From Cepaea nemoralis (Eukaryota > Mollusca > Gastropoda > Stylommatophora > Helicidae), in assembly GCA_014155875.1 (NCBI GenBank), contig JACEFZ010001371.1, forward strand, positions 750,501-814,500: a DNA stretch of 64,000 nucleotides, written 5' to 3'. Below are positions 1 through 11,428 of this stretch, one piece after another. Position 1 is the first letter of the stretch. Each line of letters starts with the position of its first letter. The notes beneath the pieces are model-generated. The model saw only the letters and a list, made by a program, of their open reading frames with translations, ran no database searches and was not told where the DNA came from. The translations under genes were made by a program, and so were the position numbers.

Positions 1-1310
1 CTCTACCTTTCAAGTGTTCATTCGACCACTTTACCACTGGTTGACCGCTACTTGACCATGTCATCGATCACTTTAACCACTACCATAATCTTAGGGACAT
101 CGTTCTCTACAATTTAAATGATCACTCGACCACTTGACCACTACTTGACCATTGGTTGACCACTACTTGACCACTGCTTTACCACTAATTTACCACCCTT
201 TAATCATCACTATATCATTACAACCACTTTCCCTAAAATTTTCCTCACTTGACCACCACTTGACCATTGCTTGACCACTAATTTATCACCCTTTAATCAT
301 CACCATATCATTACAAATACTTTTCCCTAAAATTTCCTCACTTGACTTCCACTTGACCACTGCTTGACCACTACTTGACCACTAATTTACCATCCTTTAA
401 CCATCACCATGTCGCTACGACCAATTTTCCCTAAAATTTTCCTTACTTGACCACTGCTTGACCACTGCTTTACCACTAATTTACCACCCTTTAATCATCA
501 CCATATCATTACAACCACTTTCCCCTAAAATTTCCTTACTTGACCACTAATTTACTACTACTTTACCATCCTTTAACCATCACCATGTCGCTACGACCAA
601 TTTTCCCTAAAATTTTCCTTACTTGACTACCACTTGACCACTGCTCGACCACTGCTTTACCACTAATTTACCACACTTTAATCATCACTATATCATTACA
701 ACAACTTTCCCGTAAAATTTTCCTCACTTGACCACTTGACCATTGCTTGACCACTACTTGACCACTACTTGACCACTACTTTACCATCCTGTAAGCATCA
801 CCATGTCGCTACGACCAATTTTCCCTAAAATTTCCTCACTTGACCACTGCTTGACCACTAATTTACCACCCTTTAAGCATCACCATATCATTACAACTAT
901 TTTCCCTAAAATTTCCTCACTTGACTACCACTTGACCACTACTTGACCACAGCTTGACCACTACTTGACCACTACTTGACCACTAATTTACCACCCTTTA
1001 AGCATCACCCTATCATTATAGCCACTTTTCCCTAAAATTTCCTCACTTGACCACCACTTAACCATTGCTTGACCACTAATTTATCACCCTTTAATCATCA
1101 CCATATCATTATAACTACTTTTCCCTAAAATTTCCTCACTTGACTACCACTTGACCACTACTTGACCACTGCTTGACCACTACTTGACCACTAATTTACC
1201 ACCCTTTAAGCATCACCCTATCATTATAACCACTTTTCCCTAAAATTTCCTCACTTGACCACCACTTGACCACTACTTGACCATCTGTTGACCACTAATA
1301 CCTGGTACCC
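1..1310. repeat. Degenerate satellite built on an 11-mer (CTTGACCACTA)
   Basis: The block repeats a composite unit. A variable run of the 11-mer CTTGACCACTA is followed by an ATTTACCACCCTTTAA-type segment, then CATCACCATATCATTACAAC, then TTTTCCCTAAAATTTCCTCA. The CCCTTTAA landmark recurs near 195, 289, 394, 488, 568, 672, 785, 868, 994, 1086 and 1201. Spacing varies from about 80 to 126 bp because the number of internal 11-mers differs. No ORF or TE protein is encoded. The array runs off the left edge of the window. Confidence 0.9.
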
Positions 1311-2115
1311 ACCCCTTACCACCGAATGATACTACACTATATCCATTGCAATCAGCGATCTTTAGCTTTCAAGGTTTCATTTGTAACACGTGTTATGTTA
1401 GTGAATAAGCTACTATGAACATCTACATAGCACTAATAACCACCCTTATCAACTAATTTCACTAACCCATACCCACTACTATCCCCACCGCACCTATTCC
1501 TTCTATTCGTACTAATGTACACCACCAATGCGCTAACAGTTCAAAATATTTTAACACACCACTCACCCACGTTTTTACAACCCGTTACTTAATAACTTTT
1601 CCGTATGCACCCCCTCCACGTCTGTTATGAACCGACCACCGTCACACCCGCCGGAGATTTTCCCACACTTGCCGACGTATAACTCCCTGGTACTACCTTC
1701 CAGAATTTTCCACTATGCCGCTACTTATTTAATATGCCTTGTATTGTTTATACATGATTTAATAAAAAATTATTATATACCTGATAGTGTTTAAACCCGA
1801 ACCGCCTAGCCTCACCCCACGCGCCCACCCCCTCGCCACCACCCCGCACCCCGTCGTTATTTATTTTTATTTTTTATTTATTTTATTTTTAATAATTAAT
1901 TAAAATTTTTATACACCCACTCAATAGTTATCTGCTCTTAGAAACATAAAATCTTAGAATTATCGCCCTTAGATATGGCCTAGATATCACCCCTTACACC
2001 ACCCAACTATATGACCGAGGGGGAGTGAAAATCAACCGAGGTCAAGGTCAATCCACAGGTCAATCCACCAAATGATACCCGAATCCTACATTTATAACTA
2101 CTAATATTTTTAAAC
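1311..2115. other. Unassigned AT-rich spacer
   Basis: No gene, TE protein or clear tandem repeat was recognised. A very AT-rich stretch of short T/A runs lies around 1855-1910, next to a C-rich patch at 1800-1850. The satellite upstream decays into this region. Confidence 0.5.
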
Positions 2116-2265
2116 AAGTGTATTGGTACAATTATCTAGAGACAGTCATAACATCTGATGAGAGATTCATTGAAAAGATTAGAGAAAGAATCGCCATGGC
2201 GAAGGAAGCCTTTTGCAAAATGGAAAACATACTGACCAATAACAAGATTTCATTTGCAACGAGAA
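2116..2265 (+). pseudogene. LINE-E reverse-transcriptase fragment
   Basis: Translation gives YNYLETVITSD followed by an AKEAFCKMENILTNNKISFATR-like segment. This matches the post-catalytic RT region of the LINE-E copy at 18748-18930 (YNYLGTVITSDGR). The reading frame stops making sense exactly where a GAAC-repeat tail begins at 2266. The fragment is therefore probably the host into which the LINE-B copy inserted. I could not find the other half of this LINE-E beyond the 5' end of LINE-B. Confidence 0.7.
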
Positions 2266-2579
2266 ATAGAACGAACGAACGAGCGAACGAAAATCTTTAT
2301 TTTCAAAGGGTTTAGAATTGGGCACGCAAGCCCGTCTGACATTCTGCCCTTCTTTTCTATTTCCTCTCATAATTCTCTCATTCAACTTCTCTTGTGAAGC
2401 AAATCTTTGACAACAGAAGAACAATAAGCATTAAAACACATGAAAAATAATCGATAATACATGACTCACTGAGGCAATGTTTAACATGAGCATTATAAAT
2501 ACCCAAGGATGGCGTAAAGTGCCATACATATGGGAATGTTTTTTGGCTAGTTGTCGTTCGAGATAATTTACCATTATTA

Positions 2580-2647
2580 TTGCCTGTGTTGTTGTTGTTG
2601 TTGTCTTTGTGTTGTTGTTATTGTCTATGTTGTTGTTGTTGTTGTCA
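2580..2647. repeat. (GTT)n microsatellite at LINE-A insertion point
   Basis: GTT/GTC triplets fill the end of the LINE-B 3' UTR just before LINE-A begins. The homologous LINE-B position at about 17150 has TTGTTATTATTATTTG, so the run looks like an expansion of native 3' UTR sequence. GTTGTTGTT occurs again at 3725 just after LINE-A. It is probably the target duplication, but it is too simple to prove. Confidence 0.6.
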
Positions 2648-3722
2648 AGAGTGGAGTTAAGCAAGGTTGTGTACTAGCTCCCACCCTCTTTGGAATATAC
2701 TTTTCACTTCTACTGAAATATGCCTTTCGTGATCAGGATGGTGGTATATATATTCACTCACGCTCAGATGGCGGCCTCTACAATGCTCAGAGATTGAAGG
2801 CCAAGACCGAAATTAGGAGGGTACTGATCAGAGAGTTGCTTTTTGCAGATGATGCTGCAGTTACAACCCAATGTCTACTATCTGCATTCTCCAATGCTTG
2901 TTCTGAATTTGGTTTAACAATTAGCAAAAAGAAGACACAAATTATATCACAAGGTGCACATGGGGTACCATCAATCGTTATTGTCGACGCCGAACTAGAG
3001 ATGGTAGACCATTTTACATATCTAGAATCAGTGGTAAATAGAAAATTATCCCTAGATCAGGAAATCAACATCCGGATTGGTAAGGCAGCAACAACAATGA
3101 ACAGGTTAAGAAAAAGAGTGGGAGAACAGGAAGCTTACTGCCAAAACAAAAGTCCTTGTCTATCAAGCCTGTGTCCTTAGCACTCTTCTTTATGGCAGTG
3201 AAACCTGGACAACTTACTTACACCAAGAGAAACGTTTAAACAGCTTTCATATGCGGTGTCTGCGAAGAATTCTTGGTATTAAGTGGCAAGACAAAATCAC
3301 AAATACTGAAGTATTGGAAAGATCAGGTTGTGTGACGGTTTATTCCATGCTCAGTCGTCGTAGACTTAGATGGATAGGGCATCTTAGGAGGATGAATGAT
3401 AGTAGAATACCAAAGGACATCTTTTTTGGTGAATTACAGATGTGTAAGAAATCTCAGGGTTGGCCTCTACTACGATACAAAGATGTGTGTAAGCGGGACA
3501 TGATTGATACATGCATTGATAATGCACATTGTGAGCAAGTAAGATGGTGCATGATGGTGGAAATGACCACGTGTTCATATGCACCCACTGTGAACGGACA
3601 TTTACAGAGCGAATTGGCCTTATCAGTCACATTCGCTACCGCCATAGGTAAAAGTTATTATGCCTTTTTAAAGCACAAACTATCATCTGACAAGGCGGCA
3701 AGGTGCCAATGAACGAATGAAT
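2648..3722 (+). pseudogene. LINE-A, 5'-truncated RT C-terminal part (nested in LINE-B)
   Basis: The copy begins within RT motif B (VKQGCVLAPTLF) and continues through the catalytic FADDAAV motif. After a frameshift near 3180 come TLLYGSETWTT, MRCLRRILGIKWQDK, RRLRWIGHLRRM and a KDIFFGELQ block. The matching minus copy at 5930-6441 shows that the intact family ends in a C2H2 finger. Here the finger is eroded (CSYAPTVNGH). The 3' UTR ends GGCAAGGTGCCAATGAACG and then a (GAAT)n-type tail at about 3705-3722. Upstream EN and RT fingers are missing. The copy is non-functional. Confidence 0.85.
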
Positions 3723-5827
3723 GATGTTGTTGTTTTGTTTTTTTAATGGGGGAATGCAGTCTGTCCTGAGGTAGTGTTCAAACAGGTTTCGACTGTATGT
3801 ATAATGATTGGTAGTGTCTTTGATTTCTTGTGGAAGATTGTTCCACAACTGAGTTGCAGAGTATGCTAAGCTTGTTTTATATAAGTCTATCCTAGGTTTA
3901 GGGACATGAAGTATAATTAGTCGTTCGCTATGTCTTGCGTTATATTTAAACAATGGCCAAAGGTAGCTTGGAGCATTTTGCAATAGGATTTTGTGAATTA
4001 GTTTAGCCTTATTAAAAAGTAGGCGTTTGTGGAGAGGCAGTAACTGAAGACGTTCATGTAGGTTAGAATTGCATGTAAGCTTATCGCCATTAATTAAACG
4101 CACTGCCCTTTTCTGGAGTGAAAACAGGCGTTTTGTTATTGATTTGGAGCATCCATCCCAGATTTTGGAGCAATAATCAATATGTGTTTGTATGTGGGAA
4201 GTTTAGAATATCTTTCTTGTGTGTTTCGTCGAGGAAATTGTTAATTTTGGCATGTTGGTATACTTTTTTGGCTATTTGTTTAACTAGAGCATGAACATAG
4301 GAATTAAAGGAAAGATTTTGATCTATGATAAGAGCTAGTACCTTGTCCTCGGTTACACTTTCTACAAGCGTGCTACCAATTTGCAGCTGAAGAGTTCTTT
4401 TGGGAGTTTAGAGTGTGAAGTCTTTGCCTGGTTCCTATTAACACAGTTTTTGTTTTAGAAATGTTAATTTGCATGCGGTTTGCATGATTCCAGTTAACTA
4501 CATTATTTATTTCCTGTTGCAAGGATAATTCTAGTACATTACGATCAATAGCGCTTGTATATACTGTGCTGTCGTCTGCAAATAGATCGCAGGACGACGG
4601 CAGATATAAGGGAAGATCATTTATATAAATGGCAAATAACAGAGGGCCAAGTATAGACTCCAATATTAATATATTGAGGTACTCCAATATTAATGGTAAT
4701 GGCTTGAGATAGAGATTTATTATGTGATACTACTATGTTTTCTGTCTAATAAAAATGACTTTATTAATGTCACTATATTAAAGCTTACTTTCATTGTTTC
4801 TAGTTTTTTTTTTTTTTTAAATTAGAATAGTATGATTTATCATATCGAATGCTTTTCTAAAGTCTATAAACACCGTTCCACATAGAATATTGTTGTTGAT
4901 TTTTTGATGCCAGTTTTTTATCATGTTTGTTAGGGCCGTATGACAAGAATATTTTGGCCGAAATCCTGACTGACTGTCAACTATTAGTTTGTGGCGAACT
5001 AAGGGCTCTGGTGTTGTTTTGTGGATGTGGTTTTCTAGCGGTTTTGGATAGTGAGGATAAAATTGAAATTGGCCTATAATTATTCATGAGACGATCGTCT
5101 AATGAACCAGCTTTTAAATGAGGATACACTTTTGCGATTTTAAAGGCTGATGGGAAATGACTTTTGGTGAGACATTGATTATATATAAAAGTTAGCGACT
5201 TGCAGATCGCCGGTGCAGCGTCGAGAAATATTCGGTTACTGATTCCATCTAGTCCTGATGAGTTATTGTTTTTTAGGTTACTGAGATGAGTAAATACTTC
5301 AGCGGTTGTCATTAGCGGTATGTTGGAGGGAATGTCACCATTGCATTTGTTCTCACATAATGATGATAATAAAGATATGTCATGAGGCGCATCTGGTATT
5401 GCAGCCTTCAGTTGGTTTATGTCGGACTGAAAGAATCTACTGAATTGATCACAAGTAACCTGATTTGATGGTAGTGGTTGTGATGATTTGTGTTTGTTTG
5501 TCAAGGTATTAATTGCTTTCCATATATTTTTAGTGTTGGTTTTACCTATTATTAAGTTCTTAAAATAGCTACTTGAATAACTACTTGAACTTTGTTTCTC
5601 AGACTACGGTATATAGTTAGATCTCTATTTTTATGTGCCCTGTCTCGGTCTCTCATAAGTTCAACTACCTCCTGTGTAATCCACGGGGGCTTAGTGTAAT
5701 GTTTAACACGGACTTCCTTAAATGGAACATGCTTATCAAATACACTTAGAAAGGTCTGTAGCCAGTGGTCCGGAGCATCGCCTGGGTCATGAAGCTGGTA
5801 AACATAGTCCAGAGATGAGTTTAGCAA
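3636..5827 (-). pseudogene. LINE-B ORF2, linker and reverse-transcriptase region
   Basis: Reading the minus strand downward, the segments are: the EN/RT linker with KPPWITQEVVELMRDRDRAH (5827-5552); the RT fingers with LSNLKNNNSSGLDGISNRIF and MNNYRPISILSSLSK (5504-4977); a frame-broken stretch with SQSGFR- and FRKAFD-like peptides (about 4980-4750); SILGPLLFAIYINDLPLY and the catalytic LFADDSTVY (4687-4373); and the thumb/C-terminus with LLPLHKRLLFNKAKLIHKI (4103-3636). At least four frameshifts separate them. Catalytic FADD is preserved but the ORF is not. The same C-terminal block recurs at 17.5 kb and 39.1 kb. Confidence 0.88.
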
Positions 5828-5929
5828 GTCTTGTAAAAAGACATCTTGATTGAAGTTTTTATAATTTCTATATTTTATACTTATATGTTTATGTTTCGGA
5901 GTTTTGGTACCTCTGTTCGACCACGTTCA

Positions 5930-6441
5930 TTACATTGGCACCTTTCCGTCTTGACAGACGATAGTTTGGTACATTGTGCTTCAAAAAGGCTTAATAACTA
6001 CGATCCATGGCGGTGGCGAGTGTGGCTGGTAAGGCCAATTCTTGCTGCAAATGTTTGCCCACAGTAGGTGCATGTGAAAACATGGTCACTTCCACCATTT
6101 TGCACCATCTTACGTCTCTCACGCTCTGTGTGTTCTTTATCTGCAATCATTTTCTCCTTTGTCTTTATTCCATTTCTGATAGTTGCCCTCCATGCAACAC
6201 GTTCAGCGGCGGCGCGCTCCCAATGTGCATTATCAATGCCTGTATCAATCATGTCCCGCTTACACACATCTTTGTATCGTAGTAGAGGCCGACCCTGAGA
6301 TCTCCTACCCGTCTGTAATTCACCAAAGAAGATGTCCTTTGGTATTCTACCATCATCCATCTTCCTAACGTGTCCTATCCATCTAAGTCTACGAAGACTG
6401 AGCATGGAATACACCGTCACACAACCTGATCTTTCCAATAC
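5930..6441 (-). mobile_element. LINE-A 3' fragment with C2H2 finger, inserted in LINE-B endonuclease
   Basis: The protein runs from EVLERSGCVTVYSML through RRLRWIGHVRKM, KDIFFGELQTGRRSQGRP and KRDMIDTGIDNAHWERAAAE. It ends in a classic C2H2 finger, CTYCGQTFAARIGLTSH followed by TRHRH. The insertion is flanked by an exact 14-bp direct repeat, TTCGACCACGTTCA, at 5916-5929 and 6442-6455. A 3-bp microhomology (TTC) lies at the truncated 5' end. Removing the insert and one repeat restores the LINE-B endonuclease frame (NHYPV ... TWSNRGTK), apart from one stop codon. This is target-primed insertion of a 512-bp 5'-truncated copy. Confidence 0.93.
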
Positions 6442-6455
6442 TTCGACCACGTTCA

Positions 6456-7050
6456 ACATACTGGGTAATGATTGCTCATTGCATTAATAGGTACAAACAT
6501 TATGTGATGTTGTCAGCACACATAGTATAAATATGATCTATAAGTATTGCAGGTGATTTTGTTATTCTAGTGGCTTGTTTGACTAACTGTTGGAAGTTAC
6601 ATGACTATTATGTTTTGTTTGATTTGTTAGTGTCTATGTTGAAGTCACCTAGCAGTATTATTTCTCTAAAGACTACATCCATCATAGTGGTGAATTTTTT
6701 ATACCAGATATTTCATGCACTGGGGTTTCGATAGAGATAGCCAACTACTAGGGGTATGCGACTTTGAAGTTTAACTTCAAGCCATATACACTCAATCTCA
6801 CAGGTTTTAAAATCTAACCTGCGGCAGGCGTTAAGCGAGTTAGAAATATAAACTGCAATACCCGTCTCTTGTTTCTGATAGGGATCTTATCTAATGGTTT
6901 TAAAACCTCTGATAGCGATGTCATCATCTGAGATGTTACCATTTAATCGACTTTCGCTGACGCCGAACATGTGAAAATTTTGATTAAGTATAAGTGATAG
7001 TTCGTTTAGGCAGCTTCCCTAATAGATGGCAGATTTGTAAATGCCCGATT
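6456..7050 (-). pseudogene. LINE-B ORF2 apurinic-like endonuclease domain
   Basis: Minus-strand conceptual translation gives SESRLNGNISDDDIAIRGF, then GIAVYISNSL, VVGYLYRNPSA, LLGDFNIDTNKS and ILIDHIYT. It ends in SNHYPV just before the LINE-A insertion. These are the ordered EEP endonuclease motifs of LINE ORF2. The usual SDH catalytic aspartate reads N here, and several stops interrupt the frame. The domain continues after the insertion at 5916 (RGTKTPKHKHI). Dead copy. Confidence 0.8.
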
Positions 7051-7622
7051 CTGAGCCCATTATTACTGAGCCAGTGTTCGTACTTATTAGACATTTTAAC
7101 ATTGCGTAATAATAAATTTTTAAAACACAAAATGAATACAACTTACGTCCCTTATAACAATACACACTCTAAAGTACAGAGAAACGGTAATATCTCTGTC
7201 AATATAAACACACACAAATACGTCTACAGATAAGTAAGGATGAGCGGTGAAGACCCCGTCAATCACAGTAGAAACACAATAAAATGTATTATAAAAGATA
7301 TACAACTAATTATTAATTTCTGTGAAGTCAATACGAGTCAATGTTTATAGTCATGTACAATCTAATACGTTACTATATGAAAAAATAACCAAGTATGCAC
7401 ATTAACGTTCTAGGAGAGGCCCTTTCTTGTATTGAGATCCGGTGTTGCTTTGTGCTGAATTGCTAGTAAATACCAGGCTGTGTTGGTCCTTGGTACAGCG
7501 ACATCATGAGTGCCTGACAAAGTGAAGCTGGCCTAAAACGTATGAGGTATAACAACTCTGGGTTACAATGAAATGGATACTGTTGATTTCTCACGGGTGT
7601 GTAACGACTACCAACAACAGGC

Positions 7623-8952
7623 TTATTTGTGGCTAATGCTGATAGATTGTACCTTGCTGTGGAGAGGAGGAAACCTATCTTCATAATTTTCACCCTCCTG
7701 TGTGAAAGAGGGCGTATTGTACGTATTTGGTGTGGTGGAAGTGTTCCGTCTGGCTTCGGTTTCAGGTGCAGTGGTTATGAGTGGTCTACGCTCTTCTGAC
7801 CTATTGGTTCTTGATGTGACGGGCGTATGTCGTCTGGCTTTAGTTTCAGGTAGAATAGCTAAAAGTGTCCTACGCGATCCGGTATTGGATGTATATTGTG
7901 TCCGTTCTGGATATTTGATATTTTTGGCGAGCAAGCTGGTGCCCAATGTAGACAAATGTATTTTGATCTTTATAAAGTCGCTTTTTTGGTGCACCAGCCT
8001 GTGAAGTAAACAACTGTGTGTTGTTGGTGAACTGTATGTTGTTGTGAGAACAAAACTTCTGCAATATGTTGTTATTTATATCAGCTAGACGACGCTGGAA
8101 TCCATAACTCAGTGATATGATGGAGGAGAAGAAAATAGACGAGTTAGGAAAAGTGTGACGTAACCCGTTCAAGAGTGCCAGCAGTTGAGATACTGTGATT
8201 TGCTGTTTGTTCATTGTGTCGTTAATACCAATGTGTACGCTTGCTTTTGTAACGTTACGATATACAGCCAACCTGCTAATCTTGTATGTTAGCCGTTCAA
8301 CACCGGCCCCAGGCAATGGGATTAGAGAAATAATGTCTTTGTCTGAAGTGGCCATCCGGTCGCTGTATAAACCTTTCATTAAAGAGTCGCCTATTATGAT
8401 GTGTGTACAGTCGGGTCGTGCTGTCTGTATGTGTTGGTTGTTAGTACGCCTTGCCCGTTGTTTCTCCCATGCAACAGCAGTCTCTACGTCTCCGTGTAAC
8501 TCTCCCTGTATTTCCTGCAGGCGTGCGTTGTCTGTTGGTTGTGCACTATAGCACTGTACGTTTTCTGACGAATTTTCCAGAAGCACTTCGAATCGGTTGC
8601 TTATTTTTACATCAATAGGATAGACTGCTTGTAGCATTTTATCTTCCTCTGCACGTTGAGTTTTTTTCGCGTCTTGTTTAGTTATTTGTTTTTGGTGAAC
8701 CTGGGCTTCTAGATTCTCCGAAGAAGTTGGTACAGCTGCTTGGGAATTACACGCTTGTTCAATTGGGTTGGTGGTGGACTCATGCTGTAAAGCTTCTATT
8801 GTTTTTCTTAGCAACAGGTTTTCCTCTCTCAGGAGCGTGATTTCTGCTTTGAGATCAGTGTAGTCACTGCTGGTCTTGCTGTTCGCTTTAGTGTTCGCTG
8901 TGACAGTAACAATGAGCGCCTTTAAGGATTGTTCTATTACCTCAATGCGCAT
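7623..8952 (-). pseudogene. LINE-B ORF1 with coiled coil and SGNH/GDSL-like domain
   Basis: The 360-aa frame (8952-7870) starts with a leucine-rich coiled coil (residues about 31-57, LKAEITLLREENLLLRKTI). A polar linker follows, then an SGNH-like domain with block I IIIGDSLMKGL (GDSL 188-191) and block III HIGINDT (GIND 242-245). A degenerate block V (DQNTF...GHQLA) lacks a clear DxxH. A frameshift near 7900 moves the C-terminal tail (TSLLAKNIKYPERTQYTS onward) into another frame, 7994-7623. SGNH-type ORF1 proteins are known from CR1-like LINEs, where they are thought to act in RNP formation. It lies immediately 5' of ORF2 on the same strand. Confidence 0.78.
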
Positions 8953-9870
8953 ATGACAATCGCACGATTGTTCACTGTGTCACAAAACAAAAACCTTGCG
9001 TTTAACCAGTTGATTATTATAGAGGCTTTCTGATTAAACGGACTATCTGCCAGCGACAACTATTTACTAACTAAAAAAAACAAATCGGATGTTAAACCCC
9101 AGGACGGTAAATAGTTGCAGCAGCACGGGGTTACATTGGGTCGACAACAGGGGAACATTTGGAAGTGAGTGAGCTGAATCATACATCGCTTTGACAGATT
9201 ATAAACAGGTCGGAGTGGAAGCGGAAGTACTCAGCTCGGAAGAAAACAGTCCATCTGTCAATTTATAGTTTCCGGACAGCAAGAAGATTGGCAGCTTGTT
9301 GGGGAAAACTGTTGTTGGGATCATACCGTAACTCGTTAGTTTGTTGGGGGAGTCAAAACAAGTGATGACAACTTTGACAGTGACTAGGCCAGGGAAAATC
9401 GATTCTTGACAATGGATGATATGCCCAAATAACACCTGCAGGACATCAACCATGTCACGTGACCAATTTTAGAGGTTTTGCCAAAAACCATGATTGGAGA
9501 GGACAGTTGAACTCAAACCTTGGATTTTAGTGGACGTGCTTCGGCACTGCAGTTCTGATTTGGAAAATGTCTACCGTGTGCGAATTGAGTTAATTTAATT
9601 TTACACGTGCCTGTCATGGCAAGAGTGGATGTAATTGGATCTAACTGCGGTGTTGCCTAAGGTAGAACCTATTATAATTAGTTCTAATTAATATAGGCTG
9701 TAGCCTTGTTAAAACTAAAGTGTGATGATTAGCACTGTTAGTGGAAAACTAGCTAGAGTAGGGAAGTGATACTTGGCTCTGTTAGTTGAAAATAGATTAG
9801 TGAAGTGTCGATAAGCTTTACTAGTTGAGAATTGAGTAATGAGGAATAATTGGGATATTCCAGTGGGTGC
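8953..9870. other. Probable LINE-B 5' flank and unassigned DNA
   Basis: No coding motif was recognised. The first few hundred bases above 8952 may be the LINE-B 5' UTR. Without a second full-length copy the 5' end cannot be placed. Confidence 0.35.
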
Positions 9871-9875
9871 TCCCT

Positions 9876-9901
9876 GGTGGGGGGGGGGGGGGGGGGGGGG
9901 T
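9876..9901. repeat. Poly(G) tract
   Basis: A run of about 24 G on the plus strand, broken by a single T near its start, lies between unremarkable AT-rich flanks. Similar G or C homopolymers occur at about 37998, 51384 and 61051. Confidence 0.9.
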
Positions 9902-10764
9902 TTCCGCATTCTGTTTGCTGATTTTTTTCTTGTCTTGGCCTGATGATAACCTATGTGGTCAGTTCATCTGTCCCTGACAGGTTCACTGTATTTTCTGAGC
10001 GAGGCCGATGGCCACGATCATCTAATAGAGATCAGTGACGGGGAGGCTATCACCAGTTGTATGATTTATTTTACAGGTTCCTCTGGTTGGAATGAAGAAC
10101 CCGGAACCAAGGACAAATCCGATCCCGGATAAAGTTTGGCGCAGGAAGATTGGCCAGCAACTTTATAAAAGAGCTTATGCTAGAGGAAGATGATCAACAT
10201 TGCTCAGTGGAGCTGAATGGTATATGTATCCTACAGGATAAATACCGAATGAGTTTAGGTCATACCAGTTTTAACACACCAGTCGTGATGGATATTCAGT
10301 TCACTTATGACTAGAACAAAAATAAAGGACTCTATTGGAGTATAGACAATAACTGTTTAATAGTGAGAACTAGAGAACATTTAGCAAGAGACAAAAAGTC
10401 CTGTTCATAGGACAGTGTTCCATGTTTGTTTCACTGCGCCGGAATTATGAAGCCGGAGTTTCTATAAACTATTAGGAACAGTTGTGTTAGGAACTATAAT
10501 AGTATTTTCCACGGATTATATATTTACATGGGATTCAGATCTCATGGTCATCAGAGTTCCTGGAGGAGGACATGTCTGGAGAGAAGGATACGACTTCGGT
10601 GAGGTTTATCGTACTGACTCGTGTGATGTCGTGTAATCCTTGCCATGATGTGTGCACTATGATCCTGAACTTTGAAGGCTGACATACACATTTATGTTAT
10701 AGTACACGACACACAGTTTCTTTGCATACACGTCTCATATACGTTACACTTTTCTTTTAATAAA
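9902..10764. other. Unassigned spacer
   Basis: Nothing recognisable was found: no TE protein, tRNA-like head, tandem array or convincing exon. Confidence 0.4.
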
Positions 10765-11199
10765 TTAATCTTTATTAATTTTTAGAAGCAAGAGTTGTTG
10801 AGTATGTTGCGTTGGGGAAGTATGAGAGGGGGCATAGTACGACAGTGAGAGAGTGATAGGAAAAGGTGTCCACGGGCTGATGGAGTGTGTTGGACGGAAG
10901 CTGGTGGATTCTCCAGGATATTGATATGGGAAAAAAATATTATAATGTGGGTGTTGACTCTCTTCACTCCAGGGACGACACTTTAAAGGAGGACACGACA
11001 CATTGATAGTTGAGGTGTTATCTAAGGCTTGTATTTCTTCTGCCGCTCTTACGTTGGTCTCTACATTGTTTTGGAGGTGCTCCATTGGATATTCAATGGC
11101 CAAGAGCACTGATGGGGTAGCTGGCCTCGTGTTGATGGTATTGACCTGTTCACTCATTGTATGTATTAGTTGAGAAACATTGTCTGCTGTGATGTGCAC
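10765..11199 (-). mobile_element. Dispersed repeat with 144-codon open frame, unknown family
   Basis: The minus strand has an open frame of 144 codons starting ATG at 11199. Its N-terminal part is polar (NVSQLIHTMSEQVNTINTRP) and the middle is proline- and aromatic-rich. The block 10838-11003 is nearly repeated in opposite orientation at 63836-64000, with a few substitutions, so this is a dispersed repeat and not a unique gene. It could be the 5' part or ORF1 of a retroelement; no domain was recognised. The copy abuts the 50-bp minisatellite at 11.4 kb. Confidence 0.55.
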
Positions 11200-11428
11200 A
11201 GCTGTAGTTGTGGGCTATGTAGATTCTGATTCCTCACTCGCGACGAGCATGCTCTCCGCCGGTTTGTGTGTGGTTATAGACTTTAGTAGACTTTGTCTAA
11301 ACAGACACACACTGCAAGGCAGTCAGCGAGAGAAGCAATTATGGTCTCTTACGTTCCGATGGCCGACAAGTCACATAATTTTTGGGTACTTTATAGAGAT
11401 GGCTACCACAGACGCACTCGTCTTTTTT

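Larger units (their letters stand above)
2266..8952 (-). mobile_element. LINE-B, near full-length CR1-like retrotransposon (decayed, nested)
   Basis: On the minus strand the order is ORF1 (8952-7623), ORF2 endonuclease (about 7050-6456 and 5916-5550), reverse transcriptase (5504-3640), a 3' UTR (3723-3800 joined to 2360-2640) and a 3' tail ending in an AATAAAG motif plus (TTCG)n at 2266-2300. Two LINE-A copies interrupt it, at 2648-3722 (+) and 5930-6441 (-). The 3' UTR and tail match the second copy at 16860-17150, which supports joining the pieces across the first insertion. Both ORFs carry frameshifts and stops, so the copy is dead. The 5' boundary lies somewhere beyond 8952 and is not resolved. 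The SGNH-like ORF1 and RT style suggest the CR1/L2-like branch; this is inferred from motifs, not a tree. Confidence 0.82.

Noticed and set aside
7702..8551. Plus-strand frames at 7.7-8.5 kb
   Set aside because: They are antisense to LINE-B ORF1, which has recognisable SGNH motifs on the minus strand.
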